64,000 nt of DNA. It comes from SH-MAG3 sp035461245. Lineage in GTDB: Bacteria > Gemmatimonadota > Gemmatimonadetes > Longimicrobiales > RSA9. The notes under the pieces were generated by a model. The model was not told the origin of the DNA and did not search any database. It saw nothing but the letters and a program-made list of their open reading frames with translations. Shown here piece after piece: positions 45,391 to 54,015 of this stretch (the stretch's first letter is position 1; the number at the start of each line of letters is the position of its first letter). The position numbers and the translations under genes are program-made. The stretch lies in contig DATHVP010000143.1 of the NCBI GenBank assembly GCA_035461245.1, positions 62,001 to 126,000 on the forward strand, in the 5' to 3' direction.

Positions 45391-45813
45391 CAGGACTCCT
45401 GAGCGTGGAGATGGGAGCCGGAAAATGACGGGTTGGCGCTGGCGAATCAACTCCAGCGGACCAGCGCCCGGTTGTCGGCTCAGGCCCATCCGGACATTGG
45501 AACGCCCCGGAAGCAGGTCCATATTGTCGTTCCCTCAGCGCCGCACCTGGCCAGATGGCGACCAGGTGGCGCATTCGCGTACCCAATCCTCCGTCGATCC
45601 GGCGGTCCACTGTGGAAACTGCATGGCCATCCGGGCCTTACCCGACAGGCGGGGGCTGGTCCGCCGAGGTGGCGGGGGCTGGTCCGCCGACGCGGCGGGG
45701 CTGGTCTGCCGAGGTGGCGGCCTGAAAGTTGCCCCTGCCTGATGTCTCTAATCCGGACTGAATTCCAGCCGGTAGCGCACACGTCGATGGCTCGCAGAAC
45801 CAGGGACCGGACC
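45391..45813. promoter_or_regulatory. Divergent 423-bp gap upstream of S8 protease and small Cys protein
   Basis: No gene is seen. It must hold two promoters. At 45651-45718 lies a triplicated 22-23-base unit (see the repeat entry). An open frame runs through the gap into the small Cys protein, but it lacks codon bias and signals, so I start that gene at 45814. Confidence 0.4.
45651..45718 (+). repeat. Triplicated 22-23-bp direct repeat
   Basis: Three head-to-tail copies of GGGGGCTGGTCCGCCGAGGT plus GGC (positions 45651-45673, 45674-45696, 45697-45718) with a few substitutions, in the divergent promoter gap. Confidence 0.8.
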
Positions 45814-46281
45814 ATGAATGCCACTGCCGCCCGCGTAGAGTACAGGTTCACCAGCGAAGCAGGGGAGCACGATTGCCCCCTCTGCGGTTCCGCATTCCGG
45901 ACGGCGCCCGGAGCCTGGCCGTTCGTGGCCGGCACGCTGGCGCCCGTCTGCGGCGGGCCGGATTGTGCAGCGGCGGATGACGCGCCGGACGCCTCACCGT
46001 GTGACACACTGTTCGCGTTCTGCGAGATGTCGCCGGCCACGCTGGACGCGCTCTCGGCCACGGCGCCTGACGCCAGTGTACCCGAACGGATGCGACAGGT
46101 GGCCCTGAACGATGCCTTGCCCGAGGCAGATCGCAATGTGCTGAACCGGGCAGCCATAGACCTGCTCTTCTGGGAAGCGGACTCTACCCGGATCGCGGCC
46201 ATCGGCCCACGGCTGGTGCTGCAGACCTGCCCGGAAGCGGCGGCGGAGATGCTGCTGTCGAACTGCGGCGACATCATCTGA
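45814..46281 (+). CDS. Small cysteine-rich protein of unknown function
   Basis: Not recognised. From ATG 45814 it gives 155 residues with a short zinc-ribbon-like start (EHDCPLCGSAF ... APVCGGPDCAAADD), then an acidic helical body (ALNDALPEADRNVLNRAAIDLLFWEADSTRIAAIG). The CPLC and later VCGGPDC pairs could bind zinc. No signal peptide or membrane segment is seen. An alternative ATG at 45787 adds nine residues. It is divergent from the S8 gene and upstream of a decamer repeat array. Function not assigned. Confidence 0.6.
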   Translation: MNATAARVEYRFTSEAGEHDCPLCGSAFRTAPGAWPFVAGTLAPVCGGPDCAAADDAPDASPCDTLFAFCEMSPATLDALSATAPDASVPERMRQVALNDALPEADRNVLNRAAIDLLFWEADSTRIAAIGPRLVLQTCPEAAAEMLLSNCGDII

Positions 46282-46595
46282 GCTTGCGCCGGGTGTTCTC
46301 GACGGCTGCGAGGCAGTCGTCGCCGTCCCCTGCCTGCTGGATCAGGTCGCCATGACCGAACCGACAAACACAGGGACCGTCAGGCCGTCCTGATCCACTG
46401 TTCCTCCATGACCGCACGCGGGTAGGCCGCGCCCGGTGGGGCGGCGGCCCCTCGGTCAGGCTGCGTCAGGCTGTGTCAGGCTGTGTCAGGCTACGTCGGG
46501 CTGCGTCGGGCTGCGTCAGGCTGCGTCAGGCTGCGTCAGGCTGCGTCAGGCTGTGTCAGGCTGCGTCGGCTGCGTCCTGGCGGCGCCGGCTGATC
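46282..46595. other. 314-bp convergent gap holding a decamer array
   Basis: No gene is supported. It contains the 12-unit decamer array at 46451-46570. Open frames cross the array on the plus strand only because a 10-base period gives a stop-free repeating peptide. Confidence 0.6.
46451..46570 (+). repeat. Tandem decamer array (12 units of CTGCGTCAGG)
   Basis: Twelve consecutive 10-base units. Seven of the central units are CTGCGTCAGG or differ by one base; variants are CTGTGTCAGG, CTACGTCGGG, CTGCGTCGGG and the degenerate end units. It lies between a Cys protein and the M50 protease stop codon. Confidence 0.92.
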
Positions 46596-47807
46596 CTACG
46601 ACAGTCTGGGCGCACCGCCCGGCGACGTTTCCTCGAGCAGGATCCGGTCGGCAAGGGCGATATCGAGGGCGGCGCCGCCGCGGTCCTGCGCACTGCCGGC
46701 GAGGTCGCTGACCCGGCTGGCGGCATCCCGGGCGCCGGCGGCATCACCCTCGGCCATCAGCACGGCGGCCTCGGCGAGCTGACGCTGGTGTGGCGCGGGC
46801 AGCAGGCCGTGCCCGGCCCGGTCCAGCAGGTCACGGCCGCGGGCCGCGTCGCCGTCGTAAAGGGCGAAGAATGTGGCGCCGGCCAGGTACAGGGACGCTC
46901 GCGCCCCGGCGGGAAGCTGCTCCACCCGGGCCAGTGCCTCCTGCAGGTGCCGGCGCGCGGTTGGGATATCCCCTGAATCCAGGGCGTGTGCCCAGGCGAA
47001 CTGCCGGCCCAGCACCTCGAAGGCGCCGTGGTCACGGATGCCGGCTCCTCGGGCGACCAGCGCCGGCTCCCAGTCCCGGGGCCGTGTGCCCGCCATGCTC
47101 AGCCCCGTCAGGGCCAGCAGCGCCACCTCCCGCTCGGTCTCGTCACTGGCGCGCATCAGCCGCAGGATCCTGGCACCGTCGGAGTAGAAGCCGCCGCTAC
47201 GGGCGGGAATGAGCGTCAGCAGCCCGATGAGCAGGGACAGGCCGCCGAGGATGAGGAACGCGAGGCCCATCAACAGGACCGGGAACGGAGCGCCGTCGCG
47301 CAGCATCGTGGGCGCAGTGGCCTGATACAGGGCCAGCCCCTGGGATCCGACCATGAGGCTGGCCAGCGGTCCGCCGGCCACCATGACGATGGTACGTCGC
47401 CTGAGATCGTGCAGGCCGACGGGCACCGTTGCAGCCAGGCCGCCGGCGTGCAGGATGCTGCGGTTGAGGCCGGGCCGGAGCCCGTCGGGCGTCCGATCCA
47501 CGCGCAGGGGCCCCGCGATGAAGAGCAGCATGCGGAAGTCGACGAGGCGTCCGGCGAGGACATGGCCGAGTTCGTGGGCGGCGATGCACAGCAGGTACAG
47601 CACAGGCACCACCGCGAACACGATAAGCACCTGCGGGCTGCTGAGACCCAACTCGGGCAGGACGCGCAGCCCACCCCGTGCGGCGAGGACGCCGACGGCC
47701 AGGCCGCCCACGAAGAATGCGGCAGTGGGCAGGACGCGGCGCAGCAGGCCGGGCGTCGCAGTCGCCGGTGAAGTCTCGCCCGGTGGCGCCGCGGTGGGTT
47801 TCGTCAC
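46596..47807 (-). CDS. M50 (site-2-protease-type) membrane metallopeptidase with helical C-terminal extension
   Basis: Membrane protease of 403 residues. The zinc motif AAHELGHVLAG (HELGH at 78-82) is in the membrane segment after an N-terminal helix; further membrane segments (about 130-215) carry the second ligand region, where the usual NxDG is replaced by YSDGARIL at about 208. The C-terminal ~190 residues are helical TPR-like (ALARVEQLPAGARASLYLAGATFFALYDGD...). The GTG start overlaps the upstream barrel gene stop (GTGA), so the two are coupled. S2P-type proteases cut membrane-bound regulators; here the target is unknown. Confidence 0.85.
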   Translation of the reverse strand: MTKPTAAPPGETSPATATPGLLRRVLPTAAFFVGGLAVGVLAARGGLRVLPELGLSSPQVLIVFAVVPVLYLLCIAAHELGHVLAGRLVDFRMLLFIAGPLRVDRTPDGLRPGLNRSILHAGGLAATVPVGLHDLRRRTIVMVAGGPLASLMVGSQGLALYQATAPTMLRDGAPFPVLLMGLAFLILGGLSLLIGLLTLIPARSGGFYSDGARILRLMRASDETEREVALLALTGLSMAGTRPRDWEPALVARGAGIRDHGAFEVLGRQFAWAHALDSGDIPTARRHLQEALARVEQLPAGARASLYLAGATFFALYDGDAARGRDLLDRAGHGLLPAPHQRQLAEAAVLMAEGDAAGARDAASRVSDLAGSAQDRGGAALDIALADRILLEETSPGGAPRLS

Positions 47808-49972
47808 AGGACGTTGTCCACGATGATGTTCACGCGCCAGCCCGGCCGGAACTCAACGGCCCGGGCCAGGTCCACGCGGAGCAGCCCCTCGAGCAGGCTC
47901 ACGCCGATGCCCATGGACGTGAGGCGGAAGTGGTCGCCGTCGAACCCACCGACGTGGAACCCGCCCCGTCCCCAGGTCTGGCCGACGTCGTTGAACAGTG
48001 AGACGCGGAGCGCGGGGAACGTCGTGCCCACCTCCACGCGCGTACGCCAGAAGCCCTCGCCGGCGGCGGATGCGGCGGGGTAGCCGCGGACGGTGGTGGG
48101 CCCGCCCAGGTACCATAGCCCCTGGCCGGGGGGCGTGCCGACGGCGGTGCCGGCCCCGGCCTCCACGCCGAGGTTCAGCCCGTTGCGGAAAGGCCCGATC
48201 CCATCGAGGAACAGCGGCAGGCTGAAGCTGCCGATGACGGAGAGGCGGCCGAAGTCGTGGTCGCCGGTGACCGCCTCGATGCGGGGCTGCACCCGCCAGT
48301 TGGGCTGCTCCGGACCGATGCCGCCGCCGGCGGCCAGGTGGAACACGGCGCCGTGCTGGGTGGCCGGCTCCACCGGAAAGCCTGCCCGCAGCCAGACCCG
48401 GCCGGCACGGAAGACGTCGGCCAGCGTAAACGGGTCCCGCAGCGCCACCGAGTCCTGCTCCTCCGTGAAGAACCGCAGCGTCCACGGCATCGAGGCGCCG
48501 GGCCGGGACTCCCTGGCCAGTTCCAGCCCGCGCGCCGTGTAATACGCGCCATAGTCGGTGCCCAGGAGGAAAGTGGACAGCGAGTTGCCGGCGTCGAAGG
48601 GACGGGTGGCGGGATCGGCGGCCTGCACCCGCTCGAAGGCGGCAAAGCCCAGGTGCCCCGCCGCCGCGTCGGCGGCCAGGCCGAGCTGGCCGCGGAGCAC
48701 CTGGCCGGCCGTGGCGATGCGCGCGTCGGCATAGGACCGCACGCCGCCGAAGTCCACACCGGCGGCCACATTGAATGACAGGCCTTCGACGCTGTTGAAC
48801 CTGACCTGGTCCAGCGGCGCGAGTTCCACGAAGAAGCCGCCGGCGGCAATGCGTGCGGCAGGCGTCTCCAGCGCGTCCAGCCGGAGCCGCAGCGGCGCGA
48901 GTTCGTCGGCGCGGATGGGGCTGCTGCCTTCGTCAAAGATGGACGGCGGCAGGAACTCGCTGGCCAGCAGGGAGGAGCGGTCCTCCGGCAGGATGACGCG
49001 CCAGCGCTCCAGGGCCGGCACGGCCACCGGCGGCTGGAACACGAGTGCGGTGTCCGCGGCCATCGTCGTGTCTGCCCCCGCAAGGGTGTCCGCCGCCATG
49101 ATCGTGTCGGGCGCCAGTGTCGTATCCGGTGCCAGCGTCGTGTTGCCTGCGACGGTGTAGTCCGAGTACGACCTTTCGTAGCTGAACGGTATCGCTGCCG
49201 CACGCCCTGCGCGGAACACGCCGTCTATTGCGATGACGCGCGGCATCCACCACTGCTGCTCCCACAGGCCGTGCTCGATGACGATCTCGCGCACGTCCAG
49301 CGCCATGGCGCCCACCACGGGCAGCGTACCGGCCGGGATGGGCGCAGCCCGGCGCCACGCCTCCTGTACGACCCGGCCCGTCCCGTCCTCGAGCCACAGG
49401 CTGCCGCTCACCAGCTCCGGGTCCGCCCGCCGGGGGATCACCACCAGCTCGTGGGTGAGCACGGAGCCGCCGCCGGGCAGGATGATGGTGCTCGCAGCGC
49501 CGCTGCTGTACCGGTAGTTCGCCTCGGCGCCGGGATTCAGCGGGTGCGGCCCGAAGCGGAAGCTGCCCAGGCCGATGCTGGCAGACACGTCGTCGGGACG
49601 GAACGCGACATCGAGGGCCTCGAGTGCGGCGTTGTGCAACACGCGCACACCGGTGCCGGGCACCGGCACGTACTCACGAGCGCCGAGGAGCGTGACCGTG
49701 GCGGGGCCGGCCCGCTCCCAGTCGAGGCGAGCGGCCATCTCCCGACGGTACAGCACCCGGTCGCGGCCGGGCAGTCGCAGCAGGGCCGTAGCCCGTTCCT
49801 GCGCCAGCGCGCTGTAGCTGGTGAGCGTCGCCTGCTGCGTGGCCCTGGCCTGCCGAGCCAGCGCCACGAGTTCCGCGGCGCGGGCGTCCTGGAAGGCACC
49901 CGTGGTGTCCGGGGCGGGAGTGGCGGCGATCTGGAGTGCGGCCAGGAAAGCGGTTGTCAGCGTGCCCATCAT
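47804..49972 (-). CDS. Outer-membrane beta-barrel protein with N-terminal periplasmic region
   Basis: Exported protein of about 722 residues. The ATG at 49972 opens a signal-like stretch (TLTTAFLAALQIAATPAP). The N-terminal half is beta-rich and holds a low-complexity tandem of 'ADT/APDT' units (PDTTLAPDTIMAADTLAGADT) near 270-300. The C-terminal ~330 residues resemble a BamA/surface-antigen barrel, with GLWYLGGPTTVRGYP (the RGY-type motif of the family), ending VNIIVDNVL. The stop codon overlaps the start of the M50 protease. Function is inferred as assembly or transport; I cannot place it in a named family with certainty. Confidence 0.72.
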   Translation of the reverse strand: MMGTLTTAFLAALQIAATPAPDTTGAFQDARAAELVALARQARATQQATLTSYSALAQERATALLRLPGRDRVLYRREMAARLDWERAGPATVTLLGAREYVPVPGTGVRVLHNAALEALDVAFRPDDVSASIGLGSFRFGPHPLNPGAEANYRYSSGAASTIILPGGGSVLTHELVVIPRRADPELVSGSLWLEDGTGRVVQEAWRRAAPIPAGTLPVVGAMALDVREIVIEHGLWEQQWWMPRVIAIDGVFRAGRAAAIPFSYERSYSDYTVAGNTTLAPDTTLAPDTIMAADTLAGADTTMAADTALVFQPPVAVPALERWRVILPEDRSSLLASEFLPPSIFDEGSSPIRADELAPLRLRLDALETPAARIAAGGFFVELAPLDQVRFNSVEGLSFNVAAGVDFGGVRSYADARIATAGQVLRGQLGLAADAAAGHLGFAAFERVQAADPATRPFDAGNSLSTFLLGTDYGAYYTARGLELARESRPGASMPWTLRFFTEEQDSVALRDPFTLADVFRAGRVWLRAGFPVEPATQHGAVFHLAAGGGIGPEQPNWRVQPRIEAVTGDHDFGRLSVIGSFSLPLFLDGIGPFRNGLNLGVEAGAGTAVGTPPGQGLWYLGGPTTVRGYPAASAAGEGFWRTRVEVGTTFPALRVSLFNDVGQTWGRGGFHVGGFDGDHFRLTSMGIGVSLLEGLLRVDLARAVEFRPGWRVNIIVDNVL

Positions 49973-50105
49973 CTTCTCTGCGTCATGCGGGGCCGTGCAT
50001 CCGGCCCGTCGGTGCGACATCGTACCGCGCCCTCCTGCGCGGCACCAGCCCGTACCTGCAACCTGCTGGTACACGCATTGCGCCATGCCGCAGGCAGAGG
50101 TGACC

Positions 50106-50918
50106 ATGAACAGGATGCAAATGCCGGACGCGGAGATCCCGGTCCTGGCCCTGCCGGACGATCGGACTGACGACGACTCGGCCGTGGCGCGCGAGCTGCG
50201 CCTGCAGCATTTCACGCAGCCGGACGACGTGACGTGCGGGCCTACGGCGCTGCGGAAGGTCTATTCCTTCTACGGCCTGGAGCTGGAACTCGACGACGTG
50301 ATGCTGACCCTCGAGCGCAACGACGATGGCGGCACACTGGCCGTGTTCCTGGGCATGGCCGCGCAGCGCCAGGGGTTCCGCACCCGTATCTACTCCTACG
50401 ACCTCCAGATCTTCGACCCGAGCTGGGTGGACCTGGACCGCAGCACGCTGGTGCAGAAGATCCGGGCCCGGTTCCCCTACCTCGAGGACGCTCAGCGGAA
50501 GCGCGCGGCCATGGCCTACGTCCGGTACCTGGAGATAGGCGGCGAACTCAGCTTCGAGGACCTGACGCCCCAGCTCATCAGGTCCATCATCGACCGCGGC
50601 CATCCCATCCTTGCCGGCCTGTCGGCAACCTACCTGTACGGGTTTACGCGGGAACGGTGGGACGAGAGGAAAGGCCGGCTGGTGGACGACGACATCGCCG
50701 GCCAGCCCACCGGCCACTTCATCGTCATCAGCGGCTACGACCAGTGGGGCCGCCGCATCACGGTGCTGGACCCGTCGGAGCACGTACCGGCGGCGCCGGA
50801 CGGCCGGATCATCGTGGGCGTGGAGCGGCTCATCAACGCGATCCTGCTGGGGGACGTTACGTATGATGCGGTGTTGCTGGAGGTCTGGCCCGGAACGGAC
50901 TCGGGATCGGGACCGTAA
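50106..50918 (+). CDS. C39-like cysteine peptidase
   Basis: Papain/C39-fold peptidase of 270 residues, probably cytoplasmic (no signal). The catalytic set is Gln38 and Cys44 in FTQPDDVTCGPTALR, His204 in PTGHFIVISGY and Asp222 in ITVLDPS. It resembles the C39-like (DUF3335-type) peptidases that accompany RimK-like ATP-grasp ligases, but without an N-acetyltransferase domain. It is 110 bp upstream of the ATP-grasp/GCS2 fusion on the same strand. The last seven residues and the TAA stop (TDSGSGP, then CGTAAACG) come from a dispersed repeat copy. Predicted role: cleaving a peptide bond made by the partner ligase. Confidence 0.82.
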   Translation: MNRMQMPDAEIPVLALPDDRTDDDSAVARELRLQHFTQPDDVTCGPTALRKVYSFYGLELELDDVMLTLERNDDGGTLAVFLGMAAQRQGFRTRIYSYDLQIFDPSWVDLDRSTLVQKIRARFPYLEDAQRKRAAMAYVRYLEIGGELSFEDLTPQLIRSIIDRGHPILAGLSATYLYGFTRERWDERKGRLVDDDIAGQPTGHFIVISGYDQWGRRITVLDPSEHVPAAPDGRIIVGVERLINAILLGDVTYDAVLLEVWPGTDSGSGP

Positions 50919-50977
50919 ACGTTATACGAACTCGGGATCGGGAACGTAGACGTAAACGTTCAACGTAGACGTTGAAC
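50901..50977 (+). repeat. Dispersed doubled-hexamer repeat, copies D1 and D2
   Basis: Two units in tandem: D1 (50901-50923) TCGGGATCGGGACCGTAAAC and D2 (50932-50977) with CGGGATCGGGAACGTAGACG then CGTAAACGTTCAACGTAGACG. D1 overlaps the end of the C39 peptidase gene and contributes its TAA stop. D2 lies in the leader of the ATP-grasp gene. Confidence 0.82.
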
Positions 50978-51028
50978 AGCGAACGGCGGGTTCAGGGGTA
51001 CTGGCGCGTGGGCGCTGAAGGGTAGAGC

Positions 51029-53995
51029 ATGGGGCAGGTGCTGGTTGTTGTTTCGGAGCGGGAGGATGCGGCGGGGCTGCCGGACGTCATGGTGACGACG
51101 TCGCAGGGGTACATCGAGGCGGCGGGTGCGGTGGAGCCGGGGACGCTGGTGGTGAACCTGTGCCGCACGGTGGGCTACGGCAGCGACGGCTACTACGTCT
51201 CGCTGCTGGCCGACGCGCGGGGACAGCAGGTGCTGCCGACGCTGGAGACGAGTGCGGGCGTGGGGGATCCGTACGCCCGGTTCCGGGCGTTGCAGGAGGC
51301 GGGCATCCATACGCTGGATCAGGCGCAGATGGCGGTGCGCCGGCGCAGCGTGGGTGTGGACGGCCCGGACGACGACGACGGCTTCGGTGCGCCGCCTCTG
51401 GTGCTGGACGGCGGCACCTGCCGGGCTGCCGGCGACGACGAGTTCGTGGACATCACGGCATGCTTCGGCCGCACCGCCGAGGAGCGCTTCGCGGCGTTGG
51501 CGGATGCCATCCACGGTGTCTGGCCGGCGCCGCTGCTGCGCATCCGGCTGGTGCACGAGGACGGTCAGTGGAAGGTGGCGGCGCTGGCGCACGCGTCGCC
51601 GGAAGGGCTCGGCGAGGCGGAGCGTGGGCTGCTGGCGGAGTCGCTGGCGGGCGACCTGGCCGTGCGCCGGCGCGGCCGGCAGCGGGACACGGTGCGCGCG
51701 AGCATCGCGGTGCTGCTGGACCCGGCGGACCCGTTCGCCGCGTCGAGCCCGGAGACGGTGGACCGGCTGGAGCAGGTTGCGGCGGGCATGAACGTGCACG
51801 TGGCACGCATCGACCTGACGGACCTGCGCCGGCTGCCGGAGTACGACGCGCTGTTCATCCGCTCGCTGACGGGCGTGAAGGAGCCGTCGTTCCAGTTCGC
51901 GCTGCGGGCGGAGTCCCTGGACATGCCGGTCCTCGACGATTCCCAGTCCATCATCCGGTGCAGCAACAAGGTCTTCATGGAGGAGTTGCTGCGGCGGGAG
52001 GGCGTGCCGCTGCCCCGGACCCGCATCGTGACGACGCACACGTCGTGGGCGCAGATGGAGGACATGGGCGTGCCGTTCGTGCTGAAATCGCCGGACGGCT
52101 CGTTCTCGGCGGGCGTGCACCGCATCTCCGATGAGGCCGAGTTCGAGGCACGGACGCGGGAGCTGCTCAGGCAGTCGCCGCTGCTCATCGCGCAGGAGTG
52201 GCTGCCCACGGACTACGACTGGCGCATCACCGTACTGGACGGGAAGCTCCTCTTTGCCGCCCGCTACTACATGGCGCAGGGGCACTGGCAGATCCGCACG
52301 GAGGAGGGCGGCGTCGAGCGTTACGGCAAGGTGGAGGCGGTGCCGCGCGCGCAGGCGCCCCGGGCGGTGGTGGACGTGGCGCTGCGGGCGGCGCGGCTCA
52401 TCGGCAGCGGCATCTATGGCGTGGACCTGAAGGAGACGGACCGGGGTCCTGTCGTCATCGAGGTGAACGACAACCCGAACCTGGACACGGGCTACGAGGA
52501 CACCGTCGAGGGCGACGTCATCTACCGCGAGATCATCGAGTACTTCCTGCGCCTCATCGAGGAGTCCTCCGCCACGACGACGTCACCGAAGCGCGCGCGG
52601 CGGCCGGCAGCAACGTCGCCTTCCCGACGAGGCGGCAAGGGCATCACCGCGTCCCGGCCGCGGGACCGGTCGGGTGCGGCGAAAAAGGGCAGCCGCCCGC
52701 CGTGGCACCTGTTCGAGGTGGCGGGACTGGAGCTGGAGTACCCTACGGTCAATGCTGAGCTGGACGTGGTGCCGCTGGTGGAGCCGGCGTTCCGCGCCAT
52801 TGCCGGCCGGGGCACCAGCGACATCGAACTGGAGCGGGTCGGCTTCTCCAACGAGATCGCCGACCACGTCTTCGAGGTGAAGACGCTGGAGCCGGTGCGC
52901 ACGCTGGCGGAGGCGGAGGACGCCATCGTCGCAGGCGTGCGCCGTTTCTCGGACGTGCTGCGCGGCGAATGGGATGCCCGGCTGCTGCCCACGGGCATGC
53001 ACCCGTGGTTCGACCCGCAGCAAGCCCGGCTATGGACGCGAAGCGGGCTGCGCATCTACGCGACGTACGCGCAGATTTTCGACATCCGCACTCACGGCTG
53101 GATGAACGTGCACGCCACGCACCTGAACCTGCCGTTCGGCGACGAACGGGAGACCATGGCCATGCACACCGCGGCGGCGCTGCTGCTGCCGTACCTGCCG
53201 GCGGTGGCCGCAAGTACGCCCGTCCACGACGGCCGGCTCCAGCCCCATGCCGACGCGCGCCTCGCCTGGATACTCCAGCACCAGTCCCGCATCCCCGCCA
53301 CGTGCGGAAGCCTCGTGCCGGAGTTCGTGGACAGCTACGGCGCGTACCGCCGGGAGATCCTGCAGCCCATGTACGCGGCGCTGGACGCGTTCCCCCACTC
53401 GGCGCCCATCCGCCACGAGTTCCTGAACAGCCGCGGCGCCGTATTGCGCTTCGCGCGGAAGGCGCTGGAACTGCGCGTGCTGGATACGCAGGAGTGCGTG
53501 AAGATGGACGTCGCCATCACGGTGTTCGCACGTGCGGCGCTGGAGGCCCTGACGACGGACGTACTGGCAGGTCGGGTCGAGGTGCCCGCGCACCATGTGC
53601 TGGTGGCGGACTTCGAAGCGTGCATCCGTGACGGCAGCCAGGCCGAGGTCATGGCGCCGCACCTGGTGGACGGCTCAGGAGGTGTCGTCGGTGGAGGAGG
53701 CGGCGGCGCCCCGGTGCGCGCGGTGCTGGAGCGGCTGCTGGAGCGAACGCATGCGGTGGTGGCGCAGGAGGAGGCCGCGTACCTGTCGCTGGTGGCGGGC
53801 ATCGTGGAGAACGGCACGCTGGCGGAACGGATCCGGTCGCGGCTGGAGCCGCATGCGGCGTCCGAGACGTCGCTGCGGACGGCGTTGCGTGAGGTTTACG
53901 GCGAACTGGCCGAGTGCCTGGTGACGAATGAGCCATGGACGGGACGCGGCGCACAGGCGGGCCACGGCGCCGGGGTGGCTGTGGGTCAGGTCTGA
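51029..53995 (+). CDS. RimK-like ATP-grasp ligase fused to a GCS2-type carboxylate-amine ligase
   Basis: A 988-residue cytoplasmic enzyme. Residues 1-270 look like the N-terminal domain of RimK-like ligases (RLAN type). Residues ~280-512 are the ATP-grasp core: FVLKSPDGSFSAGV (nucleotide lysine and glycine loop), AQEWLPTDYDWRI and IEVNDNPNLDTGYED (metal-binding Glu/Asn). Residues 513-556 are a basic, disordered linker. Residues ~557-860 match the GCS2/YbdK glutamate-cysteine-ligase fold: GLELEYP, TGMHPWF, NVHATHLNLPFGDERE and LRFARKALELRVLDTQEC. Two ATP-dependent amide-forming modules on one chain suggest ordered assembly of a peptide or peptide tag. Substrates are unknown. Start ATG 51029 follows GAAGGG. 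Confidence 0.86.
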   Translation: MGQVLVVVSEREDAAGLPDVMVTTSQGYIEAAGAVEPGTLVVNLCRTVGYGSDGYYVSLLADARGQQVLPTLETSAGVGDPYARFRALQEAGIHTLDQAQMAVRRRSVGVDGPDDDDGFGAPPLVLDGGTCRAAGDDEFVDITACFGRTAEERFAALADAIHGVWPAPLLRIRLVHEDGQWKVAALAHASPEGLGEAERGLLAESLAGDLAVRRRGRQRDTVRASIAVLLDPADPFAASSPETVDRLEQVAAGMNVHVARIDLTDLRRLPEYDALFIRSLTGVKEPSFQFALRAESLDMPVLDDSQSIIRCSNKVFMEELLRREGVPLPRTRIVTTHTSWAQMEDMGVPFVLKSPDGSFSAGVHRISDEAEFEARTRELLRQSPLLIAQEWLPTDYDWRITVLDGKLLFAARYYMAQGHWQIRTEEGGVERYGKVEAVPRAQAPRAVVDVALRAARLIGSGIYGVDLKETDRGPVVIEVNDNPNLDTGYEDTVEGDVIYREIIEYFLRLIEESSATTTSPKRARRPAATSPSRRGGKGITASRPRDRSGAAKKGSRPPWHLFEVAGLELEYPTVNAELDVVPLVEPAFRAIAGRGTSDIELERVGFSNEIADHVFEVKTLEPVRTLAEAEDAIVAGVRRFSDVLRGEWDARLLPTGMHPWFDPQQARLWTRSGLRIYATYAQIFDIRTHGWMNVHATHLNLPFGDERETMAMHTAAALLLPYLPAVAASTPVHDGRLQPHADARLAWILQHQSRIPATCGSLVPEFVDSYGAYRREILQPMYAALDAFPHSAPIRHEFLNSRGAVLRFARKALELRVLDTQECVKMDVAITVFARAALEALTTDVLAGRVEVPAHHVLVADFEACIRDGSQAEVMAPHLVDGSGGVVGGGGGGAPVRAVLERLLERTHAVVAQEEAAYLSLVAGIVENGTLAERIRSRLEPHAASETSLRTALREVYGELAECLVTNEPWTGRGAQAGHGAGVAVGQV

Positions 53996-54015
53996 GCGCA
54001 GCGCGCCGGCGTCCT

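Noticed and set aside
46451..46570. Possible CRISPR array
   Set aside because: Units are 10 bases with no spacers and there are no cas genes.
46473..46976. Plus-strand frame producing a repetitive SGCVRLRQAA peptide
   Set aside because: It is the translated image of the 10-bp array, then runs antisense to the M50 protease; not a gene.
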